A stretch of 64,000 bases of DNA from Methylocystis bryophila (GCF_027925445.1 NZ_AP027149.1:4166501-4230500), one strand, 5' to 3'. Positions 45,622 to 55,372 are shown, counted from the first letter of the stretch. Notes: generated by a model from the letters alone, not told the origin. Translations and numbers: made by a program.

Positions 45622-46371
45622 ATGCTGGAAATCAAAAACCTCCACGTCTCGATCGGCGAGCGCAAGATTTTGGACGGATTGGACCTCACGGTGCATGACG
45701 GCGAGGTGGCCGCCATCATGGGTCCGAACGGCACGGGCAAGTCCACGCTGTCTTATGTCATCTCCGGACGCGAGGGCTATGAGGTCACGCAAGGCGAGAT
45801 CCGGCTCGACGGCTTGAGCCTGCTCGAGCTTGCGCCTTGGGAGCGCGCGGCCAAGGGGGTTTTTCTGGCCTTTCAATATCCGGTCGAGATCCCGGGCGTC
45901 GCGACGATGACCTTCCTGAAGGCCGCGCTCAACGCGCAGCGACGCGCCCGCGGCGAGGAGGAGCTGCAGACCCCCGATCTCATGAAGCGCGTCAATGACG
46001 CCGCCGCCAAGCTTGGCGTGGGCAAGGAAATGCTGCGCCGTCCCTTGAACAGCGGCTTCTCGGGCGGCGAGAAGAAGCGCATGGACATTCTGCAGATGGC
46101 GCTGCTCGAGCCCTCGCTCGGCATATTGGACGAAACCGACTCCGGCCTCGACATTGACGCCTTGCGCGTCGTGTCGGAAGGCGTCAACGCGTTGCGCGAC
46201 AAGAAGCGCAGCTTCCTCGTCATCACCCATTATCAGCGCCTGCTCGATTACATCAAACCGGACACGGTGCATGTGATGGCGAAGGGCCGCATCCAGCGCA
46301 GCGGCGGTCCGCAGCTCGCTCTCGAATTGGAGGAGAGCGGCTATAAGGATTACATCGGCGAGGCGGCGTGA
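45622..46371 (+). CDS. sufC: Suf system ATPase SufC
   Basis: ABC-type ATPase that powers the SufBCD scaffold. The 249 residues have Walker A GPNGTGKST, the signature NSGFSGGEKKRMDILQ and Walker B GILDETDSGLD followed by H-loop VITHYQRLL. The EGYEVTQGEI segment and the absence of a membrane partner confirm SufC. sufD overlaps or follows directly. Confidence 0.97.
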   Translation: MLEIKNLHVSIGERKILDGLDLTVHDGEVAAIMGPNGTGKSTLSYVISGREGYEVTQGEIRLDGLSLLELAPWERAAKGVFLAFQYPVEIPGVATMTFLKAALNAQRRARGEEELQTPDLMKRVNDAAAKLGVGKEMLRRPLNSGFSGGEKKRMDILQMALLEPSLGILDETDSGLDIDALRVVSEGVNALRDKKRSFLVITHYQRLLDYIKPDTVHVMAKGRIQRSGGPQLALELEESGYKDYIGEAA

Positions 46372-46373
46372 CC

Positions 46374-47603
46374 ATGGCGAACCCAGCCCTTTCCGCGACC
46401 GAAGCCGCCTTCGCCTCCTTGTTCGAGCAGAAGAAGACCGCGGGCGCGCCGGATCTGCGCGAACGCAGCTGGCTCGCCTTCCTGCGCGACGGCTTGCCCA
46501 ATCGGCGCCTCGAGAGCTGGCACTACACGGATCTGCGCGGCGCGCTGCGCGACTTTTCGCCCACAGCGACGGCGGGCCTCGTCGAGACCGAGACGCCGCC
46601 CGCGGGCGTGACGCGGCTCTCGCTCAGCGAAGCCCTGCAGCGACTCGACGAAGACGCGCTTGCGGCGCTGGCGCCCCGCATCGAGGATCCCGCCATCGCG
46701 CTCAATGGCGCGCTCATGACGGATGGCGTGGCGCTCATCATCCCGCCGGGGGCCGAGATCACGGCGCCGCTCTCGCTATTGCGCCGCTTCTCGGGCGCGG
46801 GGCTTTCGGTGACGCGCTCGCTCATCGTGGTCGGGGCGGGCGCGCGGGTTTCGATCGTCGAGCATGCGGCGGCCGGCGCGGAGACGGGCGGCTTCGAGAA
46901 CGACCTTCTGATTTTGGCGCTCGGCGCGGGCGCGAAGGTCGAGCATTGTCTCATCAGCGAGGCGCGCGCGGACGGCGCGGCCAGCGTCATGAGCCTTGTC
47001 GCGACGCTCGCGGAAGACGCTTCGCTCGACTCCTTCAGCCTCATCGAGGGCGGCGGCTTGTTGCGCCGGCAGATCTTCGCCAAGCTCACAGGCGCGAAGG
47101 CGCGGGTGCGCTTCAACGGGGCCTCGCTGCTGCGCGGCGCGAGCTTTTCCGACACGACGCTCGTGGTCGAGCATCTGGCGCCGCAAGGCGAGAGCCGAGA
47201 GGCGTTCCGCTCGATCGTCGACGACACGGCGACGGGCGTGTTCCAGGGCAAGATCAGCGTGGCGCGCGAGGCGCAGAAGACGGACGGTTCGATGCAGTCG
47301 AAGGCGCTGCTGCTTTCGGACACGGCGACGATGAACAACAAGCCGGAGCTCGAGATTTTCGCCGACGACGTGGCCTGCGGCCATGGCGCGACCTGCGGGC
47401 GTCTCGACGCCGATCAGCTCTTCTATCTGACGGCGCGCGGCATCCCCAAGGCGCAGGCCGAGGCGCTGCTCATCGAAGGCTTCGCCAATGAGGCCTTCGC
47501 TCAATTGGAGCCGGAGCCGCTGCGCGAGGCGCTGGCGGCGCGCGTGTCGGCCTGGCTCGCCCCGCGCCGGATTCCGGCGGAAGCAAGCGGGAGCGCGCCA
47601 TGA
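46374..47603 (+). CDS. sufD: Fe-S cluster assembly protein SufD
   Basis: SufB paralogue forming the scaffold with SufBC. About 409 residues with the typical C-terminal FADDVACGHGATCGRLDAD, RGIPKAQAEALLIEGFANE and N-terminal NRRLESWHYTDLR. ATG 46374 lies just after the sufC stop; GTG 46368, overlapping sufC by GTGA, would add two residues. It overlaps sufS by ATGA (47600-47603). Confidence 0.95.
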   Translation: MANPALSATEAAFASLFEQKKTAGAPDLRERSWLAFLRDGLPNRRLESWHYTDLRGALRDFSPTATAGLVETETPPAGVTRLSLSEALQRLDEDALAALAPRIEDPAIALNGALMTDGVALIIPPGAEITAPLSLLRRFSGAGLSVTRSLIVVGAGARVSIVEHAAAGAETGGFENDLLILALGAGAKVEHCLISEARADGAASVMSLVATLAEDASLDSFSLIEGGGLLRRQIFAKLTGAKARVRFNGASLLRGASFSDTTLVVEHLAPQGESREAFRSIVDDTATGVFQGKISVAREAQKTDGSMQSKALLLSDTATMNNKPELEIFADDVACGHGATCGRLDADQLFYLTARGIPKAQAEALLIEGFANEAFAQLEPEPLREALAARVSAWLAPRRIPAEASGSAP

Positions 47604-48853
47604 ACATGCCCCTGGGCGCGGTCGCGGGCGCGCCGCTCTTCGACATTGCGGCCCTGCGCAAGGATTTTCCGATCCTTGCGGAAGAGCCTTACGGCAAGCC
47701 GCTCATCTATCTGGACAACGCCGCCTCGGCGCAAAAGCCGCGTCAGGTGATCGATCGGCTGACGCGCTTTTACGAGCATGAATACGCCAATGTGCATCGC
47801 GGCCTGCACTATCTCGCCAATGCGTCGACGGAGGCCTATGAGGGCGCGCGCGAGAGCGTGCGGCGCTTCCTCAATGCGGAGTCGACCGACGAGATCATTT
47901 TCACGCGAGGGGCGACGGAGGCCATCAATCTGGTCGCCGCGTCCTATGGCCTGGCGCATGTCGGCGAGGGCGACGAGATCATTCTGTCGGTGATGGAGCA
48001 TCACTCCAACATCGTGCCCTGGCATTATCTGCGCGAGCGCAAAGGCGCGGTGCTGAAATGGATCGAGGTGGACGCGGACGGGCGCTTCGCGCTGGAAGAC
48101 TTTGAGAAGCTCTTCACGGCGCGCACGAAGATCGTGGCGCTGACGCATATGTCGAATGTGGTGGCCTGGCCGACGCCGATCGCCGAGGTCACGCGCATCG
48201 CGCATGCGCATGGGGTTCCGGTTCTCGTCGACGGGTCGCAAGGCGCCGTGCATCTCGATGTGGACGTGCGGGCGCTGGACGTGGATTTTTACGTCGTCAC
48301 CGGCCACAAGCTCTATGGCCCAACGGGCATTGGCGCGCTCTACGGCAAGCGGAAATGGCTCGAGAGCCTGCCGCCCTTCTGCGGCGGCGGCGAGATGATC
48401 GAGACCGTCACGCGCGAGAGCGTCACCTATAACACGCCGCCGCAGCGCTTCGAGGCCGGAACGCCGCCGATCGCGCAGGCGGTGGGGCTCGGCGCGGCGC
48501 TCGACTATATGGAGAGCGTCGGACGCGCCGCCATTCGCGCCCATGAGGCGGATCTGACGCATTATGCGCATGCGGTGCTCTCGAGCCTCGAGGGGATTCA
48601 CATCTACGGGCGCGCGCCCGACAAGGGGCCCATCGTCGCCTTCAATCTCGACAACGCCCATGCGCATGACGTCGCCACGGTGATCGACCGCTCCGGCGTC
48701 GCCGTGCGCGCCGGCACCCATTGCGCCATGCCGCTCCTCGCCCAGTTCGGCCAGACCTCCAGTTGCCGCGCGTCCTTCGCGCTTTATAACACCCGAGGCG
48801 AAATCGATCGCCTCGCTGAAGTCCTCGTCCGCACCCGCGGGCTTTTCTCGTAG
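47600..48853 (+). CDS. sufS: Cysteine desulfurase SufS (class II)
   Basis: Sulfur donor to SufE/SufU and the SufBCD scaffold. The 417 residues begin with DFPILAEEPYGKPLIYLDNAASAQKP and carry PLP lysine Lys237 in VTGHKLYGP and active Cys375 in RAGTHCAMPLL, the class II pattern that needs an acceptor. No sufE is seen in the window. Coupled to sufD by ATGA. Confidence 0.97.
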   Translation: MNMPLGAVAGAPLFDIAALRKDFPILAEEPYGKPLIYLDNAASAQKPRQVIDRLTRFYEHEYANVHRGLHYLANASTEAYEGARESVRRFLNAESTDEIIFTRGATEAINLVAASYGLAHVGEGDEIILSVMEHHSNIVPWHYLRERKGAVLKWIEVDADGRFALEDFEKLFTARTKIVALTHMSNVVAWPTPIAEVTRIAHAHGVPVLVDGSQGAVHLDVDVRALDVDFYVVTGHKLYGPTGIGALYGKRKWLESLPPFCGGGEMIETVTRESVTYNTPPQRFEAGTPPIAQAVGLGAALDYMESVGRAAIRAHEADLTHYAHAVLSSLEGIHIYGRAPDKGPIVAFNLDNAHAHDVATVIDRSGVAVRAGTHCAMPLLAQFGQTSSCRASFALYNTRGEIDRLAEVLVRTRGLFS

Positions 48854-48863
48854 GGAGGCGAAG

Positions 48864-49256
48864 GTGGAAAAAGTCGACACGATGGAGAAACCCACGGCTG
48901 CAAGCAACGCCCCGCAAGTAGAAACGACGGGCGCCCGCAGGGGGGAAGATTTGGAGCGTCTCTCGGGAGATATCGTCAAGGCGCTGAAGACCGTCTACGA
49001 TCCGGAAATCCCTGCCGACATCTATGAGCTCGGCCTGATCTACAAGGTGGACATCGGCGACAACGGCTGTGTCGAAATCGACATGACGCTGACCGCGCCA
49101 GGATGCCCTGTCGCGGGAGAAATGCCCATATGGGTGCGCAACGCGGTCAACGCCGTCCCCGGCGTCTCCGATACGAAGGTCAATATGGTGTTCACCCCGC
49201 CCTGGGATCAGAGCCGCATGTCTGACGAGGCGCGGATCGCGTTGGACATGTGGTGA
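48864..49256 (+). CDS. sufT: SufT / MIP18-family Fe-S assembly protein (DUF59)
   Basis: Maturation factor for Fe-S proteins, homologous to MIP18. The 130 residues contain VYDPEIPADIYELGLIYKV, the hypothetical metal-binding Cys in TAPGCPVAG, and the C-terminal MVFTPPWDQSRMSDEARI. GTG 48864 has GGGAGG five bases upstream; ATG 48882 is the alternative. It closes the suf operon, 10 bases after sufS. The N-terminal 30 residues are poorly conserved. Confidence 0.93.
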   Translation: MEKVDTMEKPTAASNAPQVETTGARRGEDLERLSGDIVKALKTVYDPEIPADIYELGLIYKVDIGDNGCVEIDMTLTAPGCPVAGEMPIWVRNAVNAVPGVSDTKVNMVFTPPWDQSRMSDEARIALDMW

Positions 49257-49722
49257 GCAGCGCCGGCCGCCGTCAAGACCGCATAACGGCGATCCGCTGG
49301 AGAAGCGTGGGCATCCTACGCGGGCGCGATTCCTCACCGCTCGAACGGAACCATTCGAGCGGTCGGGAATCGCGCTAAATCCAAAGCTTGGAGCGTTCCC
49401 CTCGACGTCGCCAATTTTGAGCGCCGCTGAAGGAAAAACACCCAGAAGGGATCGGAGAGGCGTTCATTGGGCTCTCGGACGGCGCTGTGGAATGAGCCGA
49501 CTGAGCGAGATCGAAACGTCACGGTTCTCGAGGTCCAAGGTCTAGCCCTCCAGTCGCGGATTTGACAGCGCCCCCCCGCTTGCCCATGTTCCCGGCCCGT
49601 TGCCGCCCGCCCCGCTCCCGAGCGGGCCGCAGGCTGAACCTGGTTTTGACGCTTACTCTGCGCAAAGCCGGCCCCTATATCGGCGGAAAGCGCTACAGCG
49701 GCGTGTTTGAAGGCAGGAACGC
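49257..49722. other. Gene-free stretch between sufT and topA
   Basis: About 465 bases. A large nested palindrome occupies 49324-49375 (listed separately). A TTGACA at about 49562, within TTTGACAGCGCCC, could be a -35 element of the topA promoter. The rest is GC-rich without a supported gene. Confidence 0.5.
49324..49375. repeat. Nested perfect palindrome downstream of sufT
   Basis: Two arms, GCGCGATTCC (49324-49333) with GGAATCGCGC (49366-49375), flank a second perfect stem CCGCTCGAA (49337-49345) with TTCGAGCGG (49354-49362), loop CGGAACCA. No T-tract follows. The CGGAACC loop is shared with the 36331 hairpin, and the sequence to the right (ATCCAAAGCTTGGAGCG) resembles the segment after that hairpin, so this is probably a degenerate member of the same repeat family. 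Confidence 0.7.
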
Positions 49723-52647
49723 ATGAACGTCGTCATCGTCGAATCGGCCGCCAAGGCCAAGACGATCAACAAATATCTCGGCAGCGATTTCAGCGTGATT
49801 CCTTGCTACGGGCATGTGCGGGACCTGCCTCCCAAGGACGGCTCGGTCGACCCGGAAGACGATTTTGCGATGGTCTGGGAGATGGACCCAAAGGGCGCCA
49901 AGCGCGTCTCCGCCATCGCCGAAGAAGTCAAAAACGCCAAGAAAGTCATCCTCGCGACCGACCCCGATCGCGAGGGCGAGGCGATTTCCTGGCATCTGCT
50001 GGACATTCTGAGCAAAAAGCGCGCGCTCAAGGACAAGCAGATCGAGCGGGTCGTCTTCAACGCCGTCACCAAGGACGCAATCCTCGAGGCGATGGCGCAT
50101 CCGCGTCAAATCGACCAGGCGCTCGTCGACGCCTATCTCGCCCGCCGCGCGCTAGACTATCTCGTCGGCTTCACGCTCTCGCCGGTGCTGTGGCGCAAGC
50201 TGCCCGGCGCGCGCTCCGCCGGCCGCGTGCAATCCGTGGCGCTTCGCCTTGTTTGCGACCGCGAGCTCGAGATCGAGAAATTCGTGGCGCGCGAATATTG
50301 GTCCCTCGTCGCGCATTTGAAAACACAGGCCTGCGAGCCCTTCCTCGCGCGCCTTGTCGGCGCCGACGGCAAGAAGATCGCGCGCCTGGACATCGGGGCG
50401 GGCGAGGAGGCCGAGGCCTTCAAAAAGGCTCTGGATCAAGCCGTCTTCTCGGTGCGCTCGGTCGAAGCGAAGCCTGTCAAACGCCACCCCTATGCGCCCT
50501 TCACAACCTCGACGCTGCAGCAGGAGGCCTCGCGCAAGCTCGGCCTCGCCCCGGCCTCGACCATGCGCATCGCGCAAAGGCTCTATGAGGGCGTCGACAT
50601 CGGCGGAGAGACGACGGGCCTCATCACCTATATGCGAACGGACGGCGTCGATCTCGCGCCCGAGGCCGTAACTTCCCTGCGCAAGGTGATCGCCAAGCAA
50701 TTCGGTGAACGCTTTGTGCCGCAGGCTCCGCGCAAATACACCGCCAAGGCGAAGAACGCGCAGGAGGCGCACGAAGCGATCCGTCCGACCGACGCGGCGC
50801 GGCTGCCTAAGGACATAGTGAAGTTCCTGGAGCCCGAGCAGGCCAAGCTTTACGAGCTGATCTGGACGCGCGCGATCGCAAGCCAGATGGAGTCAGCGGA
50901 GCTCGAGCGCACGACCGTCGAAATCGACGGGAAAGCCGGCGGTCGCAGCCTGGACCTCCGGGCGACGGGCCAGGTCGTTCGCTTCTCGGGATTTTTGGAG
51001 CTTTATCAGGAAGGGCGCGACGACGACGAAGACGAAGACGGCGGCCGTCTTCCCGCCATGGCGCCGGGCGAGCCGGTCACGCGCGAAAAGATTGAAGCGA
51101 CGCAGCATTTCACCGAGCCGCCGCCGCGCTTTACCGAGGCGACCTTGGTCAAGCGCATGGAAGAACTCGGCATCGGCCGTCCCTCGACCTACGCCTCGAC
51201 GCTCGCCGTTTTGCGCGAGCGCGACTATGTGCGGCTCGATAAGAAGCGCCTCGTCCCCGAAGACAAGGGCCGACTCGTGGTGGCCTTCCTGGAAAGCTTC
51301 TTCACGCGCTATGTCGAATATGACTTCACCGCCGATCTCGAGGAGAAGCTCGATCTCGTCTCGAACAACGAGATCGACTGGAAATCGCTGCTACGCGACT
51401 TCTGGCGTGATTTCTCAGCGGCCGTCGACGGCACGAAGGAGCTGCGCACCTCGCAGGTGCTGGACAGTCTCAACGAGCTTTTAGGCCCGCATGTTTTTCC
51501 GGGGAAAGGCGACGGCTCCGACCCGCGCGCCTGCCCGGCCTGTAGCGAGGGCCGCCTGTCGCTGAAGCTCGGCAAGTTCGGGGCTTTTATCGGCTGCTCG
51601 AACTATCCCGAGTGCCGTTTCACGCGCACGCTGTCTCCCCCCACGGGCGAGTCTGCCGAAGGCGCCCGGCCGGGCGTGAAGATCCTGGGACAAGATCCCG
51701 AGAGCGGCGCCGAGATCACGCTGCGTGACGGCCGCTTCGGCGCCTATGTGCAGGAGGGCGAGGGCAGCGACGACGAAAAGCCGAAGCGCGCCTCGGTGCC
51801 GAAGACCTTGAAGCCCGACGAGTTGACCTTGGCGCAGGCGATCGCGCTTTTGTCGCTCCCGCGCGCGGTGGCGAAGCATCCGACCTCAGGGGAGCCGATC
51901 GTCGCCGGAATTGGACGCTTCGGGCCTTATGTGCAGCACGGCAAGACCTACGCCAATCTGGGCCGTGACGATGACGTGCTGACCATCGGCGCCAACCGCG
52001 CCATCGATCTCATCGTCGAGAAGGAGTCGGGGGGCGGCGGATCGCGCTTCGGGCGCGCGTCCGATCCCGGAAGGGCTCTCGGCGAGCACCCAGACGGCGG
52101 CGCGGTGACCGTGAAATCGGGCCGCTTCGGGCCTTATGTGAATTGGGGCAAGATCAATGCGACAATCCCGAAGGGAACCGACCCGGCTGGGCTGACGCTG
52201 AATGACGCCGTAGCCCTCCTCGCCGCGAAGGCGGCCGGGGGCGGCGGCTCGGGGGGCAAGGCGCTCGGCGATCATCCTGATGGCGGTCCGATCACCCTGC
52301 GGGAGGGGCGCTTCGGCCCCTATGTGGCCTGGGGCAAGGTCTACGCGAACATCCCGAAGAGCATGAGCCCCGAGGAGGTCTCGCTCGACGAGGCGATCCG
52401 CCTTATCGCCGACAAGGCCGCGAGCGGCGGCGGCAAGGCGCCGGCCAAGAAGGCCACGACGAAGAAGGCCCCAGCGAAGAAGACGCCCGCCAAGGAGGCC
52501 GGCGCGGCCAAGGCGAAGAAAATCGAGCAGAGCGACGAGCCGCCGTTCGAGGGCGGAACGCCGGTGCAGGCGACGGCAAGGAAAGGGCCGGCGAAGAAGG
52601 CGCCAGCCAAGAAGGCGCCGGCGAAAAAGGCGGCCGCGCGGAAATAG
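49723..52647 (+). CDS. topA: DNA topoisomerase I (type IA)
   Basis: Relaxes negative supercoils through a transient 5'-phosphotyrosine bond. The 974 residues begin with the TOPRIM domain (MNVVIVESAAKAKT, DPDREGEA) and carry active Tyr303 in GLITYMRTDG. A single zinc ribbon (CPAC...CSNYPEC, about 603-632) is followed by several GRFGPYV units and a Lys/Ala-rich tail with KKAPAKK-type repeats (about residues 905-974) that likely binds DNA non-specifically. This tail is usual in alphaproteobacteria. Confidence 0.97.
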   Translation: MNVVIVESAAKAKTINKYLGSDFSVIPCYGHVRDLPPKDGSVDPEDDFAMVWEMDPKGAKRVSAIAEEVKNAKKVILATDPDREGEAISWHLLDILSKKRALKDKQIERVVFNAVTKDAILEAMAHPRQIDQALVDAYLARRALDYLVGFTLSPVLWRKLPGARSAGRVQSVALRLVCDRELEIEKFVAREYWSLVAHLKTQACEPFLARLVGADGKKIARLDIGAGEEAEAFKKALDQAVFSVRSVEAKPVKRHPYAPFTTSTLQQEASRKLGLAPASTMRIAQRLYEGVDIGGETTGLITYMRTDGVDLAPEAVTSLRKVIAKQFGERFVPQAPRKYTAKAKNAQEAHEAIRPTDAARLPKDIVKFLEPEQAKLYELIWTRAIASQMESAELERTTVEIDGKAGGRSLDLRATGQVVRFSGFLELYQEGRDDDEDEDGGRLPAMAPGEPVTREKIEATQHFTEPPPRFTEATLVKRMEELGIGRPSTYASTLAVLRERDYVRLDKKRLVPEDKGRLVVAFLESFFTRYVEYDFTADLEEKLDLVSNNEIDWKSLLRDFWRDFSAAVDGTKELRTSQVLDSLNELLGPHVFPGKGDGSDPRACPACSEGRLSLKLGKFGAFIGCSNYPECRFTRTLSPPTGESAEGARPGVKILGQDPESGAEITLRDGRFGAYVQEGEGSDDEKPKRASVPKTLKPDELTLAQAIALLSLPRAVAKHPTSGEPIVAGIGRFGPYVQHGKTYANLGRDDDVLTIGANRAIDLIVEKESGGGGSRFGRASDPGRALGEHPDGGAVTVKSGRFGPYVNWGKINATIPKGTDPAGLTLNDAVALLAAKAAGGGGSGGKALGDHPDGGPITLREGRFGPYVAWGKVYANIPKSMSPEEVSLDEAIRLIADKAASGGGKAPAKKATTKKAPAKKTPAKEAGAAKAKKIEQSDEPPFEGGTPVQATARKGPAKKAPAKKAPAKKAAARK

Positions 52648-52734
52648 TCCTCACGGCCGAAGCGGAAAAGTCTGTCATCCTTCGACCCCACGCTATTGAC
52701 AAAGCTACGGGCCGCCTATTCCATCTCGAGCAAG

Positions 52735-53346
52735 ATGACTCACACGGCATTGCCGCGGCGGCGGCGCCTACGCCACGCGCTCGCCCTGCCCAATCTCCTC
52801 ACCTACGGACGGCTCCTCGCCGTGCCGGTGGTGGCGTTCCTGTTGCAAAAGCCGAGCGCGGCTTGGGAGCATTGGGCGGCGCTCGGCGTCTACACGGTCG
52901 CCTGCTTAACGGATTTCCTCGACGGCTATCTCGCCCGCATCTGGAAGCAGCAATCCCCGCTCGGCCGGATGCTCGACCCCATCGCGGACAAGCTCTTGGT
53001 CGCAACGACCCTGCTCGCCGTCACCGCCAATGGCACGCTCGTCGGCTGGACCCTTTGGGCGGCGATCATCATTCTTTGCCGCGAGCTCCTGGTTTCGGGA
53101 CTGCGCGAGTATCTCGCCGATGTGAAGGTCCCGCTGCCAGTGAGCGCCGTCGCCAAATGGAAGACGACGGCGCAGATGCTCGCGCTCGGATTCTTCATCG
53201 CCGGGCCAGCGGGAGAGACCGTTCTGCCGGGCACCGTCAGGATCGGCGACGCGTTGCTATGGGTCGCCGCGGCCTTGACGCTTTATACGGCCGTGGACTA
53301 CGCGCTCGCCGGCTGGCCGCATATGGGCGAGGAGGAGGACGCGTGA
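52735..53346 (+). CDS. pgsA: CDP-diacylglycerol--glycerol-3-phosphate 3-phosphatidyltransferase
   Basis: Makes phosphatidylglycerol phosphate, the first step to phosphatidylglycerol and cardiolipin, in the inner membrane. The 203-residue product has the CDP-alcohol phosphotransferase motif D-G-x2-A-R-x8-G-x3-D-x3-D within LDGYLARIW...GRMLDPIADK, and several membrane helices. ATG 52735 is chosen over an upstream TTG. GTGA overlap leads to moaD. Confidence 0.95.
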   Translation: MTHTALPRRRRLRHALALPNLLTYGRLLAVPVVAFLLQKPSAAWEHWAALGVYTVACLTDFLDGYLARIWKQQSPLGRMLDPIADKLLVATTLLAVTANGTLVGWTLWAAIIILCRELLVSGLREYLADVKVPLPVSAVAKWKTTAQMLALGFFIAGPAGETVLPGTVRIGDALLWVAAALTLYTAVDYALAGWPHMGEEEDA

Positions 53347-53594
53347 AGGCCCGCTATTTCGCCTCCGTGCGCGAGCGCATCGGCCTAGCCGAAGAAGAGG
53401 TCGCGCCCCCGAGCGAAGTTTCGACCGTCGGGGAGCTCATCGCCTGGCTTTGCGGCCGCGGCGAGGGCTATGCGCTGGCCCTTGCTGACGCGGCGAAGGT
53501 GCGCGTAGCGCTCGATCAGACCCATGCGCGGCTCGACTCCCCGATCGGCCAAGCCCGGGAGGTTGCGTTCTTTCCGCCGATGACAGGCGGGTAG
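53343..53594 (+). CDS. moaD: Molybdopterin synthase sulfur carrier subunit
   Basis: Small subunit whose thiocarboxylated C-terminus supplies sulfur to precursor Z. The 83-residue ubiquitin-fold product ends with the needed Gly-Gly (FPPMTGG). The start is the GTG overlapping pgsA's stop. MoaE, its large partner, is absent from the window, although pgsA-moaD-moaE is a common order; here moeA follows on the other strand. Confidence 0.94.
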   Translation: MKARYFASVRERIGLAEEEVAPPSEVSTVGELIAWLCGRGEGYALALADAAKVRVALDQTHARLDSPIGQAREVAFFPPMTGG

Positions 53595-53621
53595 CAACGC
53601 CGGTTGCGTCCGGCCTCTCGC

Positions 53622-54848
53622 CTACAGCTCCCGAAGCCTCAATATCCGGCAGGGCTCGCCTGCCTCCGCGGCGGCTTCGCCGATTTCTCGCACGATGAGC
53701 GCCTGAGAGCGGACAAGCTCCGTCAGGAGGGAGGAGTCTTGCAAAGGCTGAGGCGTCGCGACGATCTGCCCCTCGGCGTTCCAGTTGAGCCGCGCGCGCA
53801 GATAGTCGCGGCGGGCCTTGTTGGCCGGCAGCTTCGAGCCGAGCAACACGATCTCCGTTCGATCGGCGTCTGCGTCCGGATCTCCCTGCATCGCGCGCAG
53901 CAGCGGTTTCAAAAATAACAGGCCGCAGACGAAGGCGGCAACGGGATTGCCGGGCAGGCCCAGCACCAGCGCGTCGCCGAGGCTCCCGAAGATCAGAGGC
54001 TTTCCGGGGCGCATGGCGATGCGCCAGAAGTCGAGCGTCATGCCCTCTTTCTCGAGCGCCGGACGCAGGAGATCACGCTCTCCGACGGAAGCGCCGCCGA
54101 GCGTGAGGATCACATCGGCCTTGGCTTGTCGCGCGAGGCCCAAGGCGCGCTGGAGATCCGCCAAGTCGTCTCGAAATATGCCAAGATCAATCGGCGCGCC
54201 GCCCGCTTCCGTGACGAGCGCGGCGGTCGTGAAATTATTCGTGCTGACGATCTGCGCCGGGCCAAGCTCGGAGCCCGGCGGCGCGAGCTCATCGCCGCTC
54301 GCGATGATCGCGACACGCGGCCTGCGCCGGACGCGCACCGTCGCTGTATTTGTTGACGCAGCCAGCGCCAATTCGACGGGCCCGAACCGTGTCCCGGCTG
54401 AGAGGGCCGTCTCTCCCTCGATGAAGTCGAGGCCCTTCGTCCGGATATGTGGCCCCGGCGGCGCCTTAGCGGCAAGCCACCCGTCCTCGACGACGGCGTC
54501 TTCCTGCAACAGGATTGCGTCGGCGCCCGTCGGAACCGGCGCGCCCGTGAAGATTCGCACGCATTCATTGGCGTGAAGCGCCGCGTCAAATCCCTTGCCG
54601 GCGGCGCTCTCGCCCACGAGCTTGAGGCGCGCCCCGGGCGCAGCCAGCTCCGCGGCGCGCACGGCGTAGCCGTCCATCGCCGAGACGTCGACAGGGGGCT
54701 GCGTTCGCCTTGCGACGACGTCGGCCGCAAGCGTGCGCCCGAGCGCATCAGCAAGCGGCAGGTCTTCGCTTCCAACGGGCGCACTTACGCTCGCCAATAT
54801 CTTCACGAGCGCCGCGTCGACGCTGAGCAACGCCTTCTCACCCGCCAT
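53622..54848 (-). CDS. moeA: Molybdopterin molybdenumtransferase
   Basis: Inserts molybdate into adenylylated molybdopterin. The product is about 408 residues, with the family AMDGYAVRAAEL near the N-terminus, TGAPVPTGADAI, and the MPT-binding LTLGGASVGERDLL. ATG 54848 is preferred for its GGATGGG upstream; 54860 and 54878 are alternatives, all overlapping or near the end of moaC. It is the last gene of trpC-moaC-moeA. Confidence 0.93.
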   Translation of the reverse strand: MAGEKALLSVDAALVKILASVSAPVGSEDLPLADALGRTLAADVVARRTQPPVDVSAMDGYAVRAAELAAPGARLKLVGESAAGKGFDAALHANECVRIFTGAPVPTGADAILLQEDAVVEDGWLAAKAPPGPHIRTKGLDFIEGETALSAGTRFGPVELALAASTNTATVRVRRRPRVAIIASGDELAPPGSELGPAQIVSTNNFTTAALVTEAGGAPIDLGIFRDDLADLQRALGLARQAKADVILTLGGASVGERDLLRPALEKEGMTLDFWRIAMRPGKPLIFGSLGDALVLGLPGNPVAAFVCGLLFLKPLLRAMQGDPDADADRTEIVLLGSKLPANKARRDYLRARLNWNAEGQIVATPQPLQDSSLLTELVRSQALIVREIGEAAAEAGEPCRILRLREL

Positions 54849-55332
54849 CGCTTTGCCCATCCTGCCGCCAAACTCCACTTCGGCCGCCGCGCTTCTCGAC
54901 GAGCGCGACGCGCTCGATCCGCATTCCGCGATCGGCGGCCTTCAGCATGTCATAAATCGTCAAGCAGGCGACGGCGGCGGCGGTCAAGGCCTCCATCTCG
55001 ACGCCCGTCTTACCGACGAGACTCGCCTGCGCCGTCACGCGGAATCCCGGAAGCGTTTCATCCGGCTCGATCTCGACGGAGCATTTTGAGAGCGCAAGGG
55101 GATGGCAGAGCGGGATCAGCTCATGCGTTTTTTTCGCCGCCATGATTCCTGCGATGCGCGCGACGGCCAGGACATCGCCCTTCTTCGCGTCGCCAGACAG
55201 CGCGAGCCGAAGCGTCTGCGGCGCCATGACGATGGTCGCCTCTGCAATAGCCGACCGCGCATTGTCGGGTTTTTCCGACACGTCGACCATATGCGCTTCT
55301 CCGGAAGGAGAGATATGGGTCAGCTCGCTCAA
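54838..55332 (-). CDS. moaC: Cyclic pyranopterin monophosphate synthase
   Basis: Second step of molybdenum cofactor synthesis, making cPMP with MoaA. The 164-residue product includes GEAHMVDVSEKP, AGIMAAKKTHELIPLCHPL and GVEMEALTAA. The best start is TTG at 55332 with GAGGA seven bases upstream, giving the usual THISPSGEAHMVDV N-terminus; no ATG is well placed. It lies 40 bases after trpC and overlaps moeA. Confidence 0.93.
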   Translation of the reverse strand: MSELTHISPSGEAHMVDVSEKPDNARSAIAEATIVMAPQTLRLALSGDAKKGDVLAVARIAGIMAAKKTHELIPLCHPLALSKCSVEIEPDETLPGFRVTAQASLVGKTGVEMEALTAAAVACLTIYDMLKAADRGMRIERVALVEKRGGRSGVWRQDGQSDGG

Positions 55333-55372
55333 TCGCAGATCCTCGCCGCCGCGCTCTTGCAAGCGGCCGCCT

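Noticed and set aside
52440..52644. AAG/GCC-rich direct repeats at the end of topA as a CRISPR or mobile repeat
   Set aside because: They encode the Lys/Ala-rich TopA tail in frame and are explained as coding low-complexity sequence.
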